Origin: Bradyrhizobium semiaridum
GTDB taxonomy: Bacteria > Pseudomonadota > Alphaproteobacteria > Rhizobiales > Xanthobacteraceae
DNA: 64,000 bases
Assembly: GCF_020329505.1 (NCBI RefSeq)
Contig: NZ_JAGKJJ010000002.1
Location: 124,001 to 188,000 of the forward strand
Direction of reading: 5' to 3'
Shown here: in pieces, positions 50,908 to 62,618 of the stretch
Position numbering within the stretch: position 1 is the first letter of the stretch
How the letters are laid out: every line of letters starts with the position of its first letter
Notes under the pieces: generated by a model
Seen by the model: only the letters and a program-made list of their open reading frames with translations
Databases searched by the model: none
Told to the model about the DNA's origin: nothing
Position numbers and translations under genes: made by a program

Positions 50908-51984
50908 ATGGCCGATACGATCCAGGAAGTGCTGCAAGCCTTTGCAAGGGGCGAACTCGTCGTCGTCACCGACGATGACGACCGGGAAGGCGAGGGCGAT
51001 CTGATCGTCGCGGCGTCGTTCTGCACGGCGGAAAAGATGGCCTTCATCATCCGCCACACCTCCGGCATCGTCTGCGCGCCGATCACCCCCGAGGACGCCC
51101 GCCGGCTGCGGCTCGATCCGATGGTGGCGCACAACGAGTCCAACCACACCACCGCCTTCACCGTGTCGATCGACTACAAGCCCGACGGCGGTACCGGCAT
51201 TTCCGCCGAGGAACGCGCCTCCTGCTGTCGCGCGCTCGCCAATCCCAATGCCGGCGCCGCGGACTTCGCGCGCCCCGGCCACATCTTCCCGCTGATCGCG
51301 CGCGACGGCGGCGTGCTGTTGCGGTCCGGCCATACCGAGGCCGCGGTCGATCTGTGCAAGCTCTCGGGCCTGCCGCCGGTCGGCGTCATCAGCGAACTGA
51401 TGAACGACGATGGAACCGTGATGAAGGGCGAGCAAGTGGCGAAATTCGCCGCTGCCCACAAGCTCAAGCACGTCACCATCGCCGACATGATCGCCTACCG
51501 CCAGGCGCGCGAGAAGCTGATCGAGCGGGTCGCGACCTTCACCACGGAAAGCCCGATCGGCCAGTTGCAAGGCTATGCCTACCGCTCGCCGTTCGACGAG
51601 ATCATGCACGCCGCCTTCGTCTATAACGACATCGGTGACGGCAGGAACGTTCTGACCCGGCTGCACAAGCCCAACATCGTGAAAGACCTCTTCACCGGCC
51701 AGTCGCGGATGGAAGCGGTACTGCGGCACTTCAAGGATGCCGGCCGCGGCGTGCTGGTCTATCTGCGCGATGGCGCTGCCGGCGTTCCGGTCGAGCCGGT
51801 CGGCGAGAGCAAGTCGGCAGAGGCCGACCGCAACAAGCAGTGGCGCGAGGTCGGCGTCGGCGCGCAGATCCTGCGCGATCTCGGCGTCAGCTCGATCCGA
51901 AACCTGACCTCGTCGGTGCACGACTACAAGGGCCTGTCCGGCTTCGGCATCGAGATCGTGTCTAACGAGAAGCTGGACAACTAG
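50908..51984 (+). CDS. ribB: 3,4-dihydroxy-2-butanone 4-phosphate synthase with degenerate GTP cyclohydrolase II domain
   Basis: 358 residues. The RibB domain (about 1-205) is complete: DDDDREGEGDLIVAA, NESNHTTAFTVSIDY, DFARPGHIFPLIARDGGVLL, RSGHTEAAVDLCKLSGLPPV and ELMNDDGTVM. The C-terminal 150 residues align with GTP cyclohydrolase II only at the end (VGVGAQILRDLGVSSIRNLT); the three zinc cysteines and the GTP loop are missing (RLHKPNIVKDLFTGQSRMEA, YLRDGAAGV). It should make the four-carbon riboflavin precursor but not perform the RibA reaction. This RibB-X arrangement is common in proteobacteria. No FMN riboswitch is seen upstream. Confidence 0.9.
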   Translation: MADTIQEVLQAFARGELVVVTDDDDREGEGDLIVAASFCTAEKMAFIIRHTSGIVCAPITPEDARRLRLDPMVAHNESNHTTAFTVSIDYKPDGGTGISAEERASCCRALANPNAGAADFARPGHIFPLIARDGGVLLRSGHTEAAVDLCKLSGLPPVGVISELMNDDGTVMKGEQVAKFAAAHKLKHVTIADMIAYRQAREKLIERVATFTTESPIGQLQGYAYRSPFDEIMHAAFVYNDIGDGRNVLTRLHKPNIVKDLFTGQSRMEAVLRHFKDAGRGVLVYLRDGAAGVPVEPVGESKSAEADRNKQWREVGVGAQILRDLGVSSIRNLTSSVHDYKGLSGFGIEIVSNEKLDN

Positions 51985-51988
51985 CTTT

Positions 51989-52094
51989 CGTCATTCCGGG
52001 GCTCGCGAAGCGAGAACCCGGAATCCATTTCGCCATCGGTTGTGCTCGACAATGGATTCCGGGCTCGCGCCAAGAGGCGCGCCCCGGAATGACG
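51989..52094. repeat. Intergenic inverted repeat (CGTCATTCCGGGGC family)
   Basis: CGTCATTCCGGGGC at 51989-52002 is inverted against GCCCCGGAATGACG at 52081-52094, with inner GGAATCCAT/ATGGATTCC arms. It is the sister of the element at 54465-54567. Confidence 0.85.
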
Positions 52095-52177
52095 GCGATC
52101 CCAATCCAATTGCGCTTTGCACCGCAGCGCCTTAATTTATCTGCCAAATTCCGAGAGACGACGCGAAAGGATGTTTC

Positions 52178-53392
<1,215 letters not shown>

Positions 53393-53404
53393 GATCTCGC
53401 CCCC

Positions 53405-53511
53405 CGTCATCCTGAGGTGCGCGCCTTCTTGGGCGCGCCTCGAAGGATGGACGGCCGGGCTCGTGCCCGACATCCTTCGAGGCTCGCAAGCGCTCGCACC
53501 TCAGGATGACG
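53405..53511. repeat. Intergenic inverted repeat (CGTCATCCTGAGGTGCG family)
   Basis: A 17-bp terminal inverted repeat (53405-53421 and 53495-53511) with an inner TCGAAGGATG/CATCCTTCGA stem. It ends about 20 bases before the MBL gene start, so the hairpin is transcribed close to the ribosome site. A degenerate sister lies at 42104-42232. Confidence 0.85.
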
Positions 53512-53529
53512 GCTCACAAGGAATCTCCC

Positions 53530-54447
53530 ATGGCCGACAACGACGACATCCCGTTCAACCGCGACTTTCCGCTGAAGCCCGGCGTGGTCGAGGAGGTCCG
53601 CCCCGGCGTGCGGCGTGTGCTCTGCAACAATCCGAGCCCGTTCACCTTCACCGGCACGGTCAGCTACATCGTCGGGCAGGGCAAGGTCGCGATCATCGAT
53701 CCCGGTCCCGATGACGAGGCGCACGCGAAAGCGCTGCTCGATGCGGTGAAGGGCGAGACCGTGACGCATATTTTGGTCACCCACACCCATCGCGACCACT
53801 CGCCGAATACGCCGCGGATCAAGGCCGCGACCGGCGCGCCTGTTTATGCCGAGGGGCCGCACCGCGCCTCGCGGCCGCGCTACGAGAGTGAGAAGCACAA
53901 TCCGGAATCCGGCGCCGATCGTGACTTCCGGCCCGACATCGTGGTCAAGCATGGCGACGTCATCGAAGGCGCGGGCTTCGCGCTGGAGGCGGTCGCGACC
54001 CCCGGCCACACCGCCAATCATCTGGCGTTCGCATGGGCCGAGCGCAGCATCAATTTCGTCGGCGATCACGTGATGGGCTGGTCGACCTCGATCGTGGCGC
54101 CGCCCGACGGTTCGATGATCGACTACATGGCCTCGCTGGAGCGGCTGGAGCAGCGGCCCGAGCAGCTGTATTTCTCGGGCCATGGTCCGGAGATCCCGGA
54201 GGGCCCGCGCTACGTCCGATTCCTGGCGCGGCACCGCCGGGCGCGCGAGCAGTCGATCCTGCACCGGCTCGGCAAGGGCGAGGCCGACATCCCGACCATG
54301 GTGCGTGCGATCTACATCGGCCTCGACCCGCGGCTCGCCGGCGCCGCCGGCTATTCCGTGCTGGCGCATCTGGAGGATCTGGTCGGGCGCGGGATCGTGG
54401 TGACCGACGGCGATCCGGTGATCGGCGGAACGTATCGGCTGGCGTAA
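53530..54447 (+). CDS. MBL-fold metallo-hydrolase (LACTB2-like)
   Basis: 305 residues from the ATG at 53530 with AAGGA at 53518-53522. Metallo-beta-lactamase motifs: ILVTHTHRDHSPNTPRIKAA (HxHxDH), ATPGHTANHLAF, FVGDHVMGWSTS and YFSGHGPEI. The C-terminal helical region (RFLARHRRAREQSILHRL) is typical of the LACTB2 branch, whose members include RNases and thioester hydrolases. The substrate is unknown. Confidence 0.87.
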   Translation: MADNDDIPFNRDFPLKPGVVEEVRPGVRRVLCNNPSPFTFTGTVSYIVGQGKVAIIDPGPDDEAHAKALLDAVKGETVTHILVTHTHRDHSPNTPRIKAATGAPVYAEGPHRASRPRYESEKHNPESGADRDFRPDIVVKHGDVIEGAGFALEAVATPGHTANHLAFAWAERSINFVGDHVMGWSTSIVAPPDGSMIDYMASLERLEQRPEQLYFSGHGPEIPEGPRYVRFLARHRRAREQSILHRLGKGEADIPTMVRAIYIGLDPRLAGAAGYSVLAHLEDLVGRGIVVTDGDPVIGGTYRLA

Positions 54448-54464
54448 GCGCGGCTCTCTCCACC

Positions 54465-54567
54465 CGTCATTCCGGGGCGCGCGATAGCGCGAGCCCGGAA
54501 TCCATCTGGCCGCAAGCCCTGAGGCGAAATGGATTCCGGGCTCGTGCTTCGCACGCCCGGAATGACG
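54465..54567. repeat. Intergenic inverted repeat (CGTCATTCCGGG family)
   Basis: CGTCATTCCGGG at 54465-54476 is inverted against CCCGGAATGACG ending at 54567. It is a second copy of the 51989-52094 element and lies between convergent genes, so it may act as terminator for both. Confidence 0.85.
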
Positions 54568-54576
54568 AGGTGAGGG

Positions 54577-55431
54577 TTATTTCTTCACCGTCTTCGCCGG
54601 CGGCGGCTTCGGGGCAGGCGCCGGCTTCTTCACCGGCTTGTCCTTGTCGTTCTCGGCGGCGGCGTTTAGGTCCTCGATCAGCTTTTTTACCCGCGCGGCG
54701 TTGCTGCCGAGATCGGCGTCGAAATAGCGTGAGGCGGAGCGGATATCGACGCGCGCATCGTCGCCGTCGGCGGTCACGCGGATCGAGACATCCTCGCGGA
54801 ACCCCATAATCGGCGTGCGCGCCACCGCTTCGATCCGGCCGGTGCGGCGCGGCGGCTGCGGGGGGCGCTCGTCGATCACGAGCCATTTGCGCCGGTGCAC
54901 CAGCCGCAGCGTCAGCTCATAGGCGCGGTCCACCGGAACCTCGAGCTCGACCGTTTCGATGTCGGGATAGGCCTTGCGCTGCTGGTCGGCTGAATAGAGG
55001 CCGGCATAGATCGCCGGGTTGGTGCCTTCGCCGGTGCGCAGCCGCGCCAGCGCCTCGAATTTCGGCGGGTCGATCGAATCGGTGGTGATGTCGTAGATCC
55101 GCGGCAGCTTGCGGTACTGATAGGCGAGGTAGCCGGGATAGGCGAGCACGGCGGCGTCGATCAGGAACGCGAGCAGGATCCGGCCCATGCCGCGGGTGCC
55201 GTTCTGCCAGATCGCGGCGAAGGCAGCGAGCCCGAGCAGGATCGACAGGCCGGCGCAGGCGAGCGCGCCGAAGAAGGTCGCCAGCGCCGGCTTCACCTCG
55301 AGGAAGTCGAAGCGGAGGATCAGGATCGAGACCACCACGACGACAACGGAAAAAATGGCAAGGTTGCGCGACCAGGTCGCAAGACCGGACACGGGTTCCT
55401 GCTGGTAGGGCGCGGAAAACCTGCGGGCCAT
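54577..55431 (-). CDS. DUF1499 membrane protein
   Basis: 284 residues. Three N-terminal transmembrane helices (NLAIFSVVVVVVSILILRF, LATFFGALACAGLSILLGLA, ILLAFLIDAAVLAYPGYLAY) are followed by the DUF1499 domain (IYDITTDSIDPPKFEALARL, MGFREDVSIRVTADGDDARV, then DIRSASRYFDADLGSNAARV) and a Lys/Pro-rich tail. Function unknown. Confidence 0.82.
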   Translation of the reverse strand: MARRFSAPYQQEPVSGLATWSRNLAIFSVVVVVVSILILRFDFLEVKPALATFFGALACAGLSILLGLAAFAAIWQNGTRGMGRILLAFLIDAAVLAYPGYLAYQYRKLPRIYDITTDSIDPPKFEALARLRTGEGTNPAIYAGLYSADQQRKAYPDIETVELEVPVDRAYELTLRLVHRRKWLVIDERPPQPPRRTGRIEAVARTPIMGFREDVSIRVTADGDDARVDIRSASRYFDADLGSNAARVKKLIEDLNAAAENDKDKPVKKPAPAPKPPPAKTVKK

Positions 55432-55540
55432 GCTCTCGAAATCTGCCTGTTGAAATGCGCCGGGCGGCCAATGCCGCCGCTATTGCCCGCTTGAGACCAT
55501 GGCCCTGCGGCAAATTCAAGGGAATTAGGCGGTGTTATCA

Positions 55541-55711
55541 CCCTCCCCTGGAGGGGGAGTGTCGGCTCACATGGAGCGCAGCGCAATGTGAGACGGGGTG
55601 GGGTGATCTCTCAACACGAGGTAGCGGCCGAGCGGATGGACTGCCACCCCACCTCGGTTCGCATGCCGCTACGCTGCATGCGAACCGATCCTCCCCCTCC
55701 AGAGGAGGATG
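55541..55711. repeat. Intergenic palindromic repeat with CCCTCC/GGAGGG stems
   Basis: CCCTCCCCTGGAGGGGGAGT begins at 55541 and CTCCCCCTCCAGAGGAGG closes near 55708. The inner parts carry TGCGAACCGA-type arms. The element extends to the end of the convergent acyl-CoA ligase gene and fills the 290-base gap after the DUF1499 gene. Confidence 0.75.
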
Positions 55712-55721
55712 GCTCTGCGTC

Positions 55722-57350
<1,629 letters not shown>

Positions 57351-57425
57351 ACGCAAATCCCTCCTCAATCCTCGCGCATGATCTGCCGGCATCTTGGCGG
57401 CCGGCAGTAAAATCATGGAACTGAC

Positions 57426-58565
57426 ATGAACTGTAGCGCGGAGAAAGCAAGCCGAAAATGGCCTGATGGCGCGTTTCGTCGCTCCCGCGCGGCAATGGTT
57501 ACCGCTGCCGCGGCAGCGCTTTGGCTTGGCATGCAAGCCGGGCCGGCGGAGGCTGCTCGGCGCTCTGCAGGCTTCCCATGGGACGATCTGTTCGGCACGC
57601 ACCCCCACCACAGGCCGCGCGCGGCGCCGCGGCGCGTGGTGGTACCGTTGCCGAAGCCGCGCCCCGCAGAGGCACCTGCCGCGGAGCAGCCCGAACCGCC
57701 CGCGGCTGCGACGCAACCTCCTGCCCAGCCCGCGCAACCAGCCGAGGCTGCCAAGCCGGCCGAACCCGCTGCGCCGCAGCCCTCGGCCTGCCGGCAGGCC
57801 CTCACCGAGGAGATTGCGATCGCGCCGAGCATTCCGGACATCCACGGCGCCGGGGGCTGCGGCGGCGAGGATCTGGTGCGCCTCGAGGCGATCGTGCTGC
57901 CGGACAAGCGCAAGGTCACGGTGAAGCCCGTGGCGATCCTCCGCTGCAAGATGGCGAGCGAGATCGCGGACTGGATCCGCACCGACATCGCGCCGCTCGT
58001 GCAGGGGCAGGGCAGCGCGATCAGCGTGCTCGACAATTTCGACTCATTCGAGTGCCGCGGCCGCAACCGCGTCGCCGGCGCGCAGCTCTCCGAGCACGGC
58101 CGCGCCAACGCGCTCGACGTGCGCGCGTTCGGTCTTGCCAACGGCAAGTCGATCTCGCTGACCGACCGCAGCGTGCCACGCGGCTTGCGCGAGAGCGTGC
58201 TGCATTCGGTGTGCGCACGCTTTGCGACCGTGCTCGGCCCGGGTTCGGATTGGTACCACGAGGACCATATCCATCTCGACCTGATGGAGCGTCGCAACAA
58301 CTACCGGATCTGCCAGTGGAATGTGTACGATCCGCTGCCGCAGACGGCCCCGCTGCTCCCGGCCGAGCGCCCCGAGGAGGCTCCGCCGCGCGAAGTCGCC
58401 GCCAAATCCGACGGTGGCAAGGATGAGAGGTCGAAGGCCGATACGTCGAAGCTTGGCGACGGCAAGCCGAATGCAACGAAGTCAGGTGACGCAGCCGCGC
58501 CGAAGGGCGCCGCTGAAACCAAGCCGCAGCCAACAAAAAAGCGCCGGCAAAGCTGGCGCTTTTGA
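57426..58565 (+). CDS. Extensin-like (peptidase M15-related) exported protein
   Basis: 379 residues. Signal region AAMVTAAAAALWLGMQAGPA ending near AEAA, a Pro/Ala-rich linker (about 60-120), then the extensin-like C-terminal domain: AIVLPDKRKVTVKPVAILRC, FECRGRNRVAGAQLSEHGRA with NALDVRAF, and WYHEDHIHLDL. The His/Asp pattern resembles D-Ala-D-Ala carboxypeptidases of the M15 type, suggesting a cell-wall role. A charged Lys-rich tail follows. The final codons form half of a terminator hairpin. Confidence 0.82.
   Translation: MNCSAEKASRKWPDGAFRRSRAAMVTAAAAALWLGMQAGPAEAARRSAGFPWDDLFGTHPHHRPRAAPRRVVVPLPKPRPAEAPAAEQPEPPAAATQPPAQPAQPAEAAKPAEPAAPQPSACRQALTEEIAIAPSIPDIHGAGGCGGEDLVRLEAIVLPDKRKVTVKPVAILRCKMASEIADWIRTDIAPLVQGQGSAISVLDNFDSFECRGRNRVAGAQLSEHGRANALDVRAFGLANGKSISLTDRSVPRGLRESVLHSVCARFATVLGPGSDWYHEDHIHLDLMERRNNYRICQWNVYDPLPQTAPLLPAERPEEAPPREVAAKSDGGKDERSKADTSKLGDGKPNATKSGDAAAPKGAAETKPQPTKKRRQSWRF
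58537..58563. terminator. Bidirectional terminator overlapping the extensin-like gene end
   Basis: AAAAGCGCC (58537-58545) pairs with GGCGCTTTT (58555-58563). The stem includes the last codons and the first base of the stop codon. It serves the converging extensin-like and L,D-transpeptidase genes, whose stops are 20 bases apart. Confidence 0.75.
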
Positions 58566-58585
58566 GCTCGTCGATAACGAGAAGA

Positions 58586-59263
58586 TCAGTAGGTGGCGCC
58601 GCCACCGCCCTGCAGCGCCATCTGCGGCTTGTAGGGGCTGTCGCCGTGCTTCGGCTCCAGCACCACGACGATGGTGCCGAGCTTGACGCGGTTGTAGAGG
58701 TCGATGACGTCCTCGTTGGTCATGCGGATGCAGCCCGAGGAGATCGAGGCGCCGATATATTCCGGCTGGTTAGTGCCGTGGATCCGGAACAGCGTGTCCT
58801 TGCCGCCCGAGTAGAGATACATCGCGCGCGAGCCCATCGGATTGTCCGGGCCCGGAGCCACATAGGTCGGGACGCCGAGGCGAGAGATCTCACCCGGGGT
58901 CGGGTGCCAGGCCGGCCATTCGGTCATGCTGCCGACCTTGGCAATGCCGGACCAGGCCATCGCCTCTTCGCCGACCGTGATGCCGTAGCGGATCGCCTTG
59001 CCGTCGTTCAGCACGTAATAGAGGTAATGGTTGTCGGAATCGACCACGATGGAGCCCGGGGCTTCCTTGCGGTGATATGCGACGATGGCGCGGCGGAATG
59101 GCTCGGCGACCGGGGTCTTGACGTAGGTGGTCTTGGCCAGCAGTTCCTTGTCACGCGGCTTGAAGTTCGAGGTGTTGGTGGCCTCGTAGGTTGTGGCCTG
59201 CATGCAACCCGACAGCATCAGGCCCGCGGCCAGGATCCCGAAGATAACTTTGAGCGACGACAT
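58586..59263 (-). CDS. L,D-transpeptidase lipoprotein (ErfK/YbiS/YkuD family)
   Basis: 225 residues. Lipoprotein signal IFGILAAGLMLSGC with the lipobox Cys at residue 20. YkuD catalytic motif: the His in LFRIHGTNQPEYIG and the nucleophilic Cys in ASISSGCIRMTNEDVIDLY. It cross-links peptidoglycan 3-3 or attaches proteins to the wall. The monocistronic gene lies after a terminator shared with the extensin-like gene. The 338 bases between this gene and corA (59264-59601) contain nothing I can support. Confidence 0.9.
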   Translation of the reverse strand: MSSLKVIFGILAAGLMLSGCMQATTYEATNTSNFKPRDKELLAKTTYVKTPVAEPFRRAIVAYHRKEAPGSIVVDSDNHYLYYVLNDGKAIRYGITVGEEAMAWSGIAKVGSMTEWPAWHPTPGEISRLGVPTYVAPGPDNPMGSRAMYLYSGGKDTLFRIHGTNQPEYIGASISSGCIRMTNEDVIDLYNRVKLGTIVVVLEPKHGDSPYKPQMALQGGGGATY

Positions 59264-59601
59264 GATTTACATTCCAATCGAAAATCTGCGCTCTAACGCG
59301 CCAATATCGCGCTCCAAACGCCACGATTCCTTCAATGGCATTATTGCCGAAACCCGACTTTCTTCCCAGCGTTTAGATGCTCTTCCCGCGTTGCGGGACG
59401 CGATCTGTGGCTTTTTTGCCGCAAGTTCGCTGGCGCCGGATGGAATTTTGTGCAAACAGGCAACGGTCCCCGAGTCGATGCCCAACGCGCTGGCCGCCTC
59501 GCCGCCACAAGGATGGACGCTCGGTTAATCCGCCGGTCATCAAGCGCCCGTCAGAATCGCGCTAAGTCCACGGGTCATGCGTCCCGTTTCGTGGAGTTCC
59601 T

Positions 59602-60579
59602 ATGCTGTCGGTGTTCGTCCCCTCCGAGTTTACCCTCAAGAAGGCCGCCGTCACCGACCTGGCGGCGTTGCCGGAGGCCGCGGTCTGGGTCGACCTGGTG
59701 AACCCGACCGTCGAGGAGGACAGGGCCGTGGAGAAGCTCGCCGGGATCGCGGTGCCGACCCGGGAAGACATGCAGGAGATCGAGATCTCCAGCCGGCTCT
59801 ATATCGAGAACGGCGCGCGCTACATGACCGCGACGCTGATGTGCCAATCCGACACCGACATGCCGCGGACCACGGCCGTCACCTTCATCCTGACCGGCCA
59901 CCGCCTGGTCACGGTGCGCTATGACCTGCCGAAACCGTTCGCGCTGGTCGAGAACAAGCTGGGCCGCTCCTGCGCGCCCACCATCACCGGCGAGCAGGTG
60001 CTGATGGAACTGCTGGATGCGGTGATCGACCGCTGCGCCGACATTCTGGAGCGCTGCGGCTCCGAGATCGACGAGGTCTCCCACGACATCTTCGAGCCCG
60101 AGAGCGAGCGCCACGGCCAGGCCAAGCGCTATTCGCAAATCCTGATCGCGATCGGCCGCAAGGGCGACCTGACCTCGAAGGTTCGTGAAAGCCTGGTCTC
60201 GATCGGCCGCCTCGTCACCTTCCTCTCCGCGGTGGTGGAGGGCGTGAAATGGTCCAAGGACATGCGCGAGCAGCTCAAGACCATGCAGCGTGACGTTTCG
60301 TCACTGACCGACCACGCTTCCTATCTCTCCAACAAGATCACCTTCGTGCTCGACGCCATGCTCGGCGTGGTCAATCTGGAACAGAACAACATCATCAAGC
60401 TGTTCTCGGTGATGGCGGTCGTCTTGATGCCGCCGACCCTGATCGCCTCGATCTACGGCATGAATTTCAAGGTGATGCCGGAACTCGAATGGGTGCACGG
60501 CTATCCGATGGCGCTGATCATGATGCTGGTCGCGGCGATCGTGCCGTACTGGATCTTCAAGTGGAAGAAGTGGCTGTAG
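59602..60579 (+). CDS. corA: CorA-family magnesium/divalent cation transporter
   Basis: 325 residues. A large cytoplasmic N-terminal domain ends in a long helix; two C-terminal membrane helices follow. The selectivity motif is in IASIYGMNFKVMPELEWVHG, and the last helix runs YPMALIMMLVAAIVPYWIFK with a basic C-terminal KWKKWL. CorA pentamers import Mg2+ (some members efflux or carry Co/Zn). The ATG at 59602 has TGGAG upstream. A short stem-loop (60581-60597) follows the stop. Confidence 0.9.
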   Translation: MLSVFVPSEFTLKKAAVTDLAALPEAAVWVDLVNPTVEEDRAVEKLAGIAVPTREDMQEIEISSRLYIENGARYMTATLMCQSDTDMPRTTAVTFILTGHRLVTVRYDLPKPFALVENKLGRSCAPTITGEQVLMELLDAVIDRCADILERCGSEIDEVSHDIFEPESERHGQAKRYSQILIAIGRKGDLTSKVRESLVSIGRLVTFLSAVVEGVKWSKDMREQLKTMQRDVSSLTDHASYLSNKITFVLDAMLGVVNLEQNNIIKLFSVMAVVLMPPTLIASIYGMNFKVMPELEWVHGYPMALIMMLVAAIVPYWIFKWKKWL

Positions 60580-60721
60580 GACGCTGCTTTTCAGCGTGCG
60601 CGTCGCATTTTGGGATTCGGGCAGGCTGCCTTATTTCCTCTTCTAAAATTTGAGCGTTGCGCTGAACGTTTGGGCGAAACTTGTCTGCGATAACGCCGTC
60701 CTCGAAAGCCGGAGGACAGCA

Positions 60722-60943
60722 ATGGTTGCGAAAATCATAACGCCACGGCGTAACGTCATCGACTTTGCGCGCTATCAACAGGGCCGCGGAGCAGGCAAGG
60801 TGCAGGCGATTTCGCCGAGGCTTTGCCGATACTGTGGCGCTGCGCTGCTCGATGGTGAGAACGAAGACGAGTGCTCCAGCGCGCTGAACACGCTTACGCT
60901 GCAGCCGCTCGAGAACAAGCCGCGCCGGTTCTACGCGGACTAG
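60722..60943 (+). CDS. Small protein with CxxC, zinc-ribbon-like, unknown function
   Basis: 73 residues from the ATG at 60722, preceded by GGAGG. The segment ISPRLCRYCGAALLDGENED with a later Cys (ECSS) suggests a partial zinc-binding knuckle. The basic N-terminus (KIITPRRNVIDFARYQQG) could contact nucleic acid. I recognise no family. A GC stem-loop (60957-60972, CGAGGC/GCCTCG) follows and may terminate it. Confidence 0.6.
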   Translation: MVAKIITPRRNVIDFARYQQGRGAGKVQAISPRLCRYCGAALLDGENEDECSSALNTLTLQPLENKPRRFYAD

Positions 60944-61076
60944 AAGCTCTCGCTTCCGAGGCAGAAGCCTCGCCTTCCTCGTTACGTCTGCACTCGAAGC
61001 AATCCCGACGTGAGGCCGCGGCGGCGGCCGGGATCGCCTCGACACCCTTCAGTGAAGTGACCAGCCTCTCCAACGC

Positions 61077-61829
61077 TCAGACGTGCTGACCGCCGTTGAT
61101 GTGGATCTCGGCGCCGTTCACGTAGGAGCTGGTTTCCGTGCACAGCACGTAGATGATCTTGGCGACTTCGTCCGGCGTGCCGAGGCGATGCATCGGGATC
61201 TGCTGGTCGACGATCTTCTCGGTGCCCGGCGACAGGATCGAGGTGTCGATCTCGCCGGGCGCGATCGCGTTGACGCGGACGCCGACACGGCCGAAGTCGG
61301 AGGCCATTTCCCGCGTAAGCGCAGCAAGCGCCGCCTTCGACGTCGCATAGGCCGCGCCCGCGAACGGATGCACGCGCGAACCGGCGATCGAGGTGACGTT
61401 CACCACCGCGCCCCGGGCGTGCTTCAGCTCCTCGATCAGGCCGCGCGCGATCATGATCGGGGCGAAGAAGTTGACATGGAAGACGTGGGTCCAGGTCTCG
61501 ATGTCGGTGTCCATGGTGCCGAGCCGGCCGCCGCCGGGCGCCTTCGGCGAGATCGCCGCATTGTTGACCAGCGCGTGCAGCTCGTCGTTGTCCAGCCGCC
61601 GGCGGATCTCGGAGATCGCGCGCACAGTGTCGTCGTGGCTGCCGAGGTCGACCTCGATATGGTCCTCCGGCCCCGCGCCCCACGGGCAGACTTCCGGAAA
61701 CGCGTGCCGCGACAGCGTGATGACCCGCCAGCCGGCGGATGAGAAGCGGATCGCGGTGGCATGGCCGATGCCGCGGCTCGCGCCGGTCAGGAGCAGCGTG
61801 CGCCGCGGTGCATTGGATGAGGGGGGCAT
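61077..61829 (-). CDS. Short-chain dehydrogenase/reductase
   Basis: 250 residues, classical SDR: cofactor motif LLLTGASRGIGHATAIRF, NNAAISPKAPGG, catalytic Ser in VNVTSIAGSRVHPF and Tyr-x3-Lys in GAAYATSKAAL. C-terminal PGEIDTSILSPGTEKIVDQQ and ASSYVNGAEIHINGG-type end. NAD(P)-dependent oxidation of an unknown alcohol. It lies 42 bases downstream of pdxH on the same strand; a shared transcript is likely. Confidence 0.87.
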   Translation of the reverse strand: MPPSSNAPRRTLLLTGASRGIGHATAIRFSSAGWRVITLSRHAFPEVCPWGAGPEDHIEVDLGSHDDTVRAISEIRRRLDNDELHALVNNAAISPKAPGGGRLGTMDTDIETWTHVFHVNFFAPIMIARGLIEELKHARGAVVNVTSIAGSRVHPFAGAAYATSKAALAALTREMASDFGRVGVRVNAIAPGEIDTSILSPGTEKIVDQQIPMHRLGTPDEVAKIIYVLCTETSSYVNGAEIHINGGQHV

Positions 61830-61871
61830 GTCGGTCTTTCAGCGTTGAACGGCGTCTGCGTCTGATTGGGG

Positions 61872-62513
61872 TCAGGGATAGAGCCGCACTTTCGACCATG
61901 CATGATCCGCGCCGTCACGGCGGAATTCGATGCGGTCGTGCAGGCGGAATGGGCGGTCGTGCCAGAACTCGAAGCGCTGCGGCGTGATGCGCCAGCCGCT
62001 CCAGCCCGGCGGCCGCGGCACCTCGCCGATGACGTATTTGGCGCCGACCTTTGCAATGGCCTGCTCGAAGGCGAAGCGGCTCTCCAGCGGCTGCGACTGC
62101 TTGCTGGCCCAGGCGCCGATCTGCGCCTGCTTCGGCCGCGTCGCGAAATAGGCGTCGGCCTCGGCATCGCTCACCGGCGTCACCGGCCCGCGGATGCGCA
62201 CCTGGCGGCGCAGCGATTTCCAGTGGAACAGCAGCGCGGCCTTCGGGTTGGCGGCGAGCTCGCGGCCCTTGGCGCTCGCGATATGACTGTAGAACACGAA
62301 GCCGGCGGCATCGAAGCCCTTCATCAGCACCATGCGCACGTCAGGCAGCCCGTCGGCATCGACGGTGGCCAGCGCCATCGCGTTCGGGTCGTTGGGCTCG
62401 GACTTGACCGCCTCGGCAAACCATTCGGCGAACAGGGCAAACGGCTCCTCCGCCGCGGTAAAATCACCCGATGTTAACGGTGCCGGGTGTTTGATGGAGC
62501 TCGTGTCGGTCAT
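61872..62513 (-). CDS. pdxH: Pyridoxamine/pyridoxine 5'-phosphate oxidase
   Basis: 213 residues from the ATG at 62513. PNPOx landmarks: [60 protein letters not shown], the Arg/His substrate region [20 protein letters not shown], and the terminal VRLYP. It oxidises PNP or PMP to PLP with FMN, supplying the cofactor used by the aminotransferases seen elsewhere in the window. It is divergent from the following small lipoprotein-like gene. Confidence 0.93.
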   Translation of the reverse strand: MTDTSSIKHPAPLTSGDFTAAEEPFALFAEWFAEAVKSEPNDPNAMALATVDADGLPDVRMVLMKGFDAAGFVFYSHIASAKGRELAANPKAALLFHWKSLRRQVRIRGPVTPVSDAEADAYFATRPKQAQIGAWASKQSQPLESRFAFEQAIAKVGAKYVIGEVPRPPGWSGWRITPQRFEFWHDRPFRLHDRIEFRRDGADHAWSKVRLYP

Positions 62514-62561
62514 GTCAGGGGTCCCGATTTGCATTCGCCCGCGTCCCAGAACGCATTGCTA

Positions 62562-62575
62562 GCCCTATATAGGGC
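62562..62575. promoter_or_regulatory. 14-bp palindrome between pdxH and the divergent gene
   Basis: GCCCTAT-ATAGGGC, perfectly symmetric, about 50 bases from both flanking starts. Its TATA-containing centre may form part of a promoter or an operator. Confidence 0.35.
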
Positions 62576-62618
62576 ATGCGGACGCATTGGCCTATCGTCG
62601 ATCCCGCCCGCGGGCACC

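Noticed and set aside
59264..59601. Short open frames between the L,D-transpeptidase and corA genes
   Set aside because: No ribosome site, no signal or domain, and Arg-rich translations; treated as non-coding.
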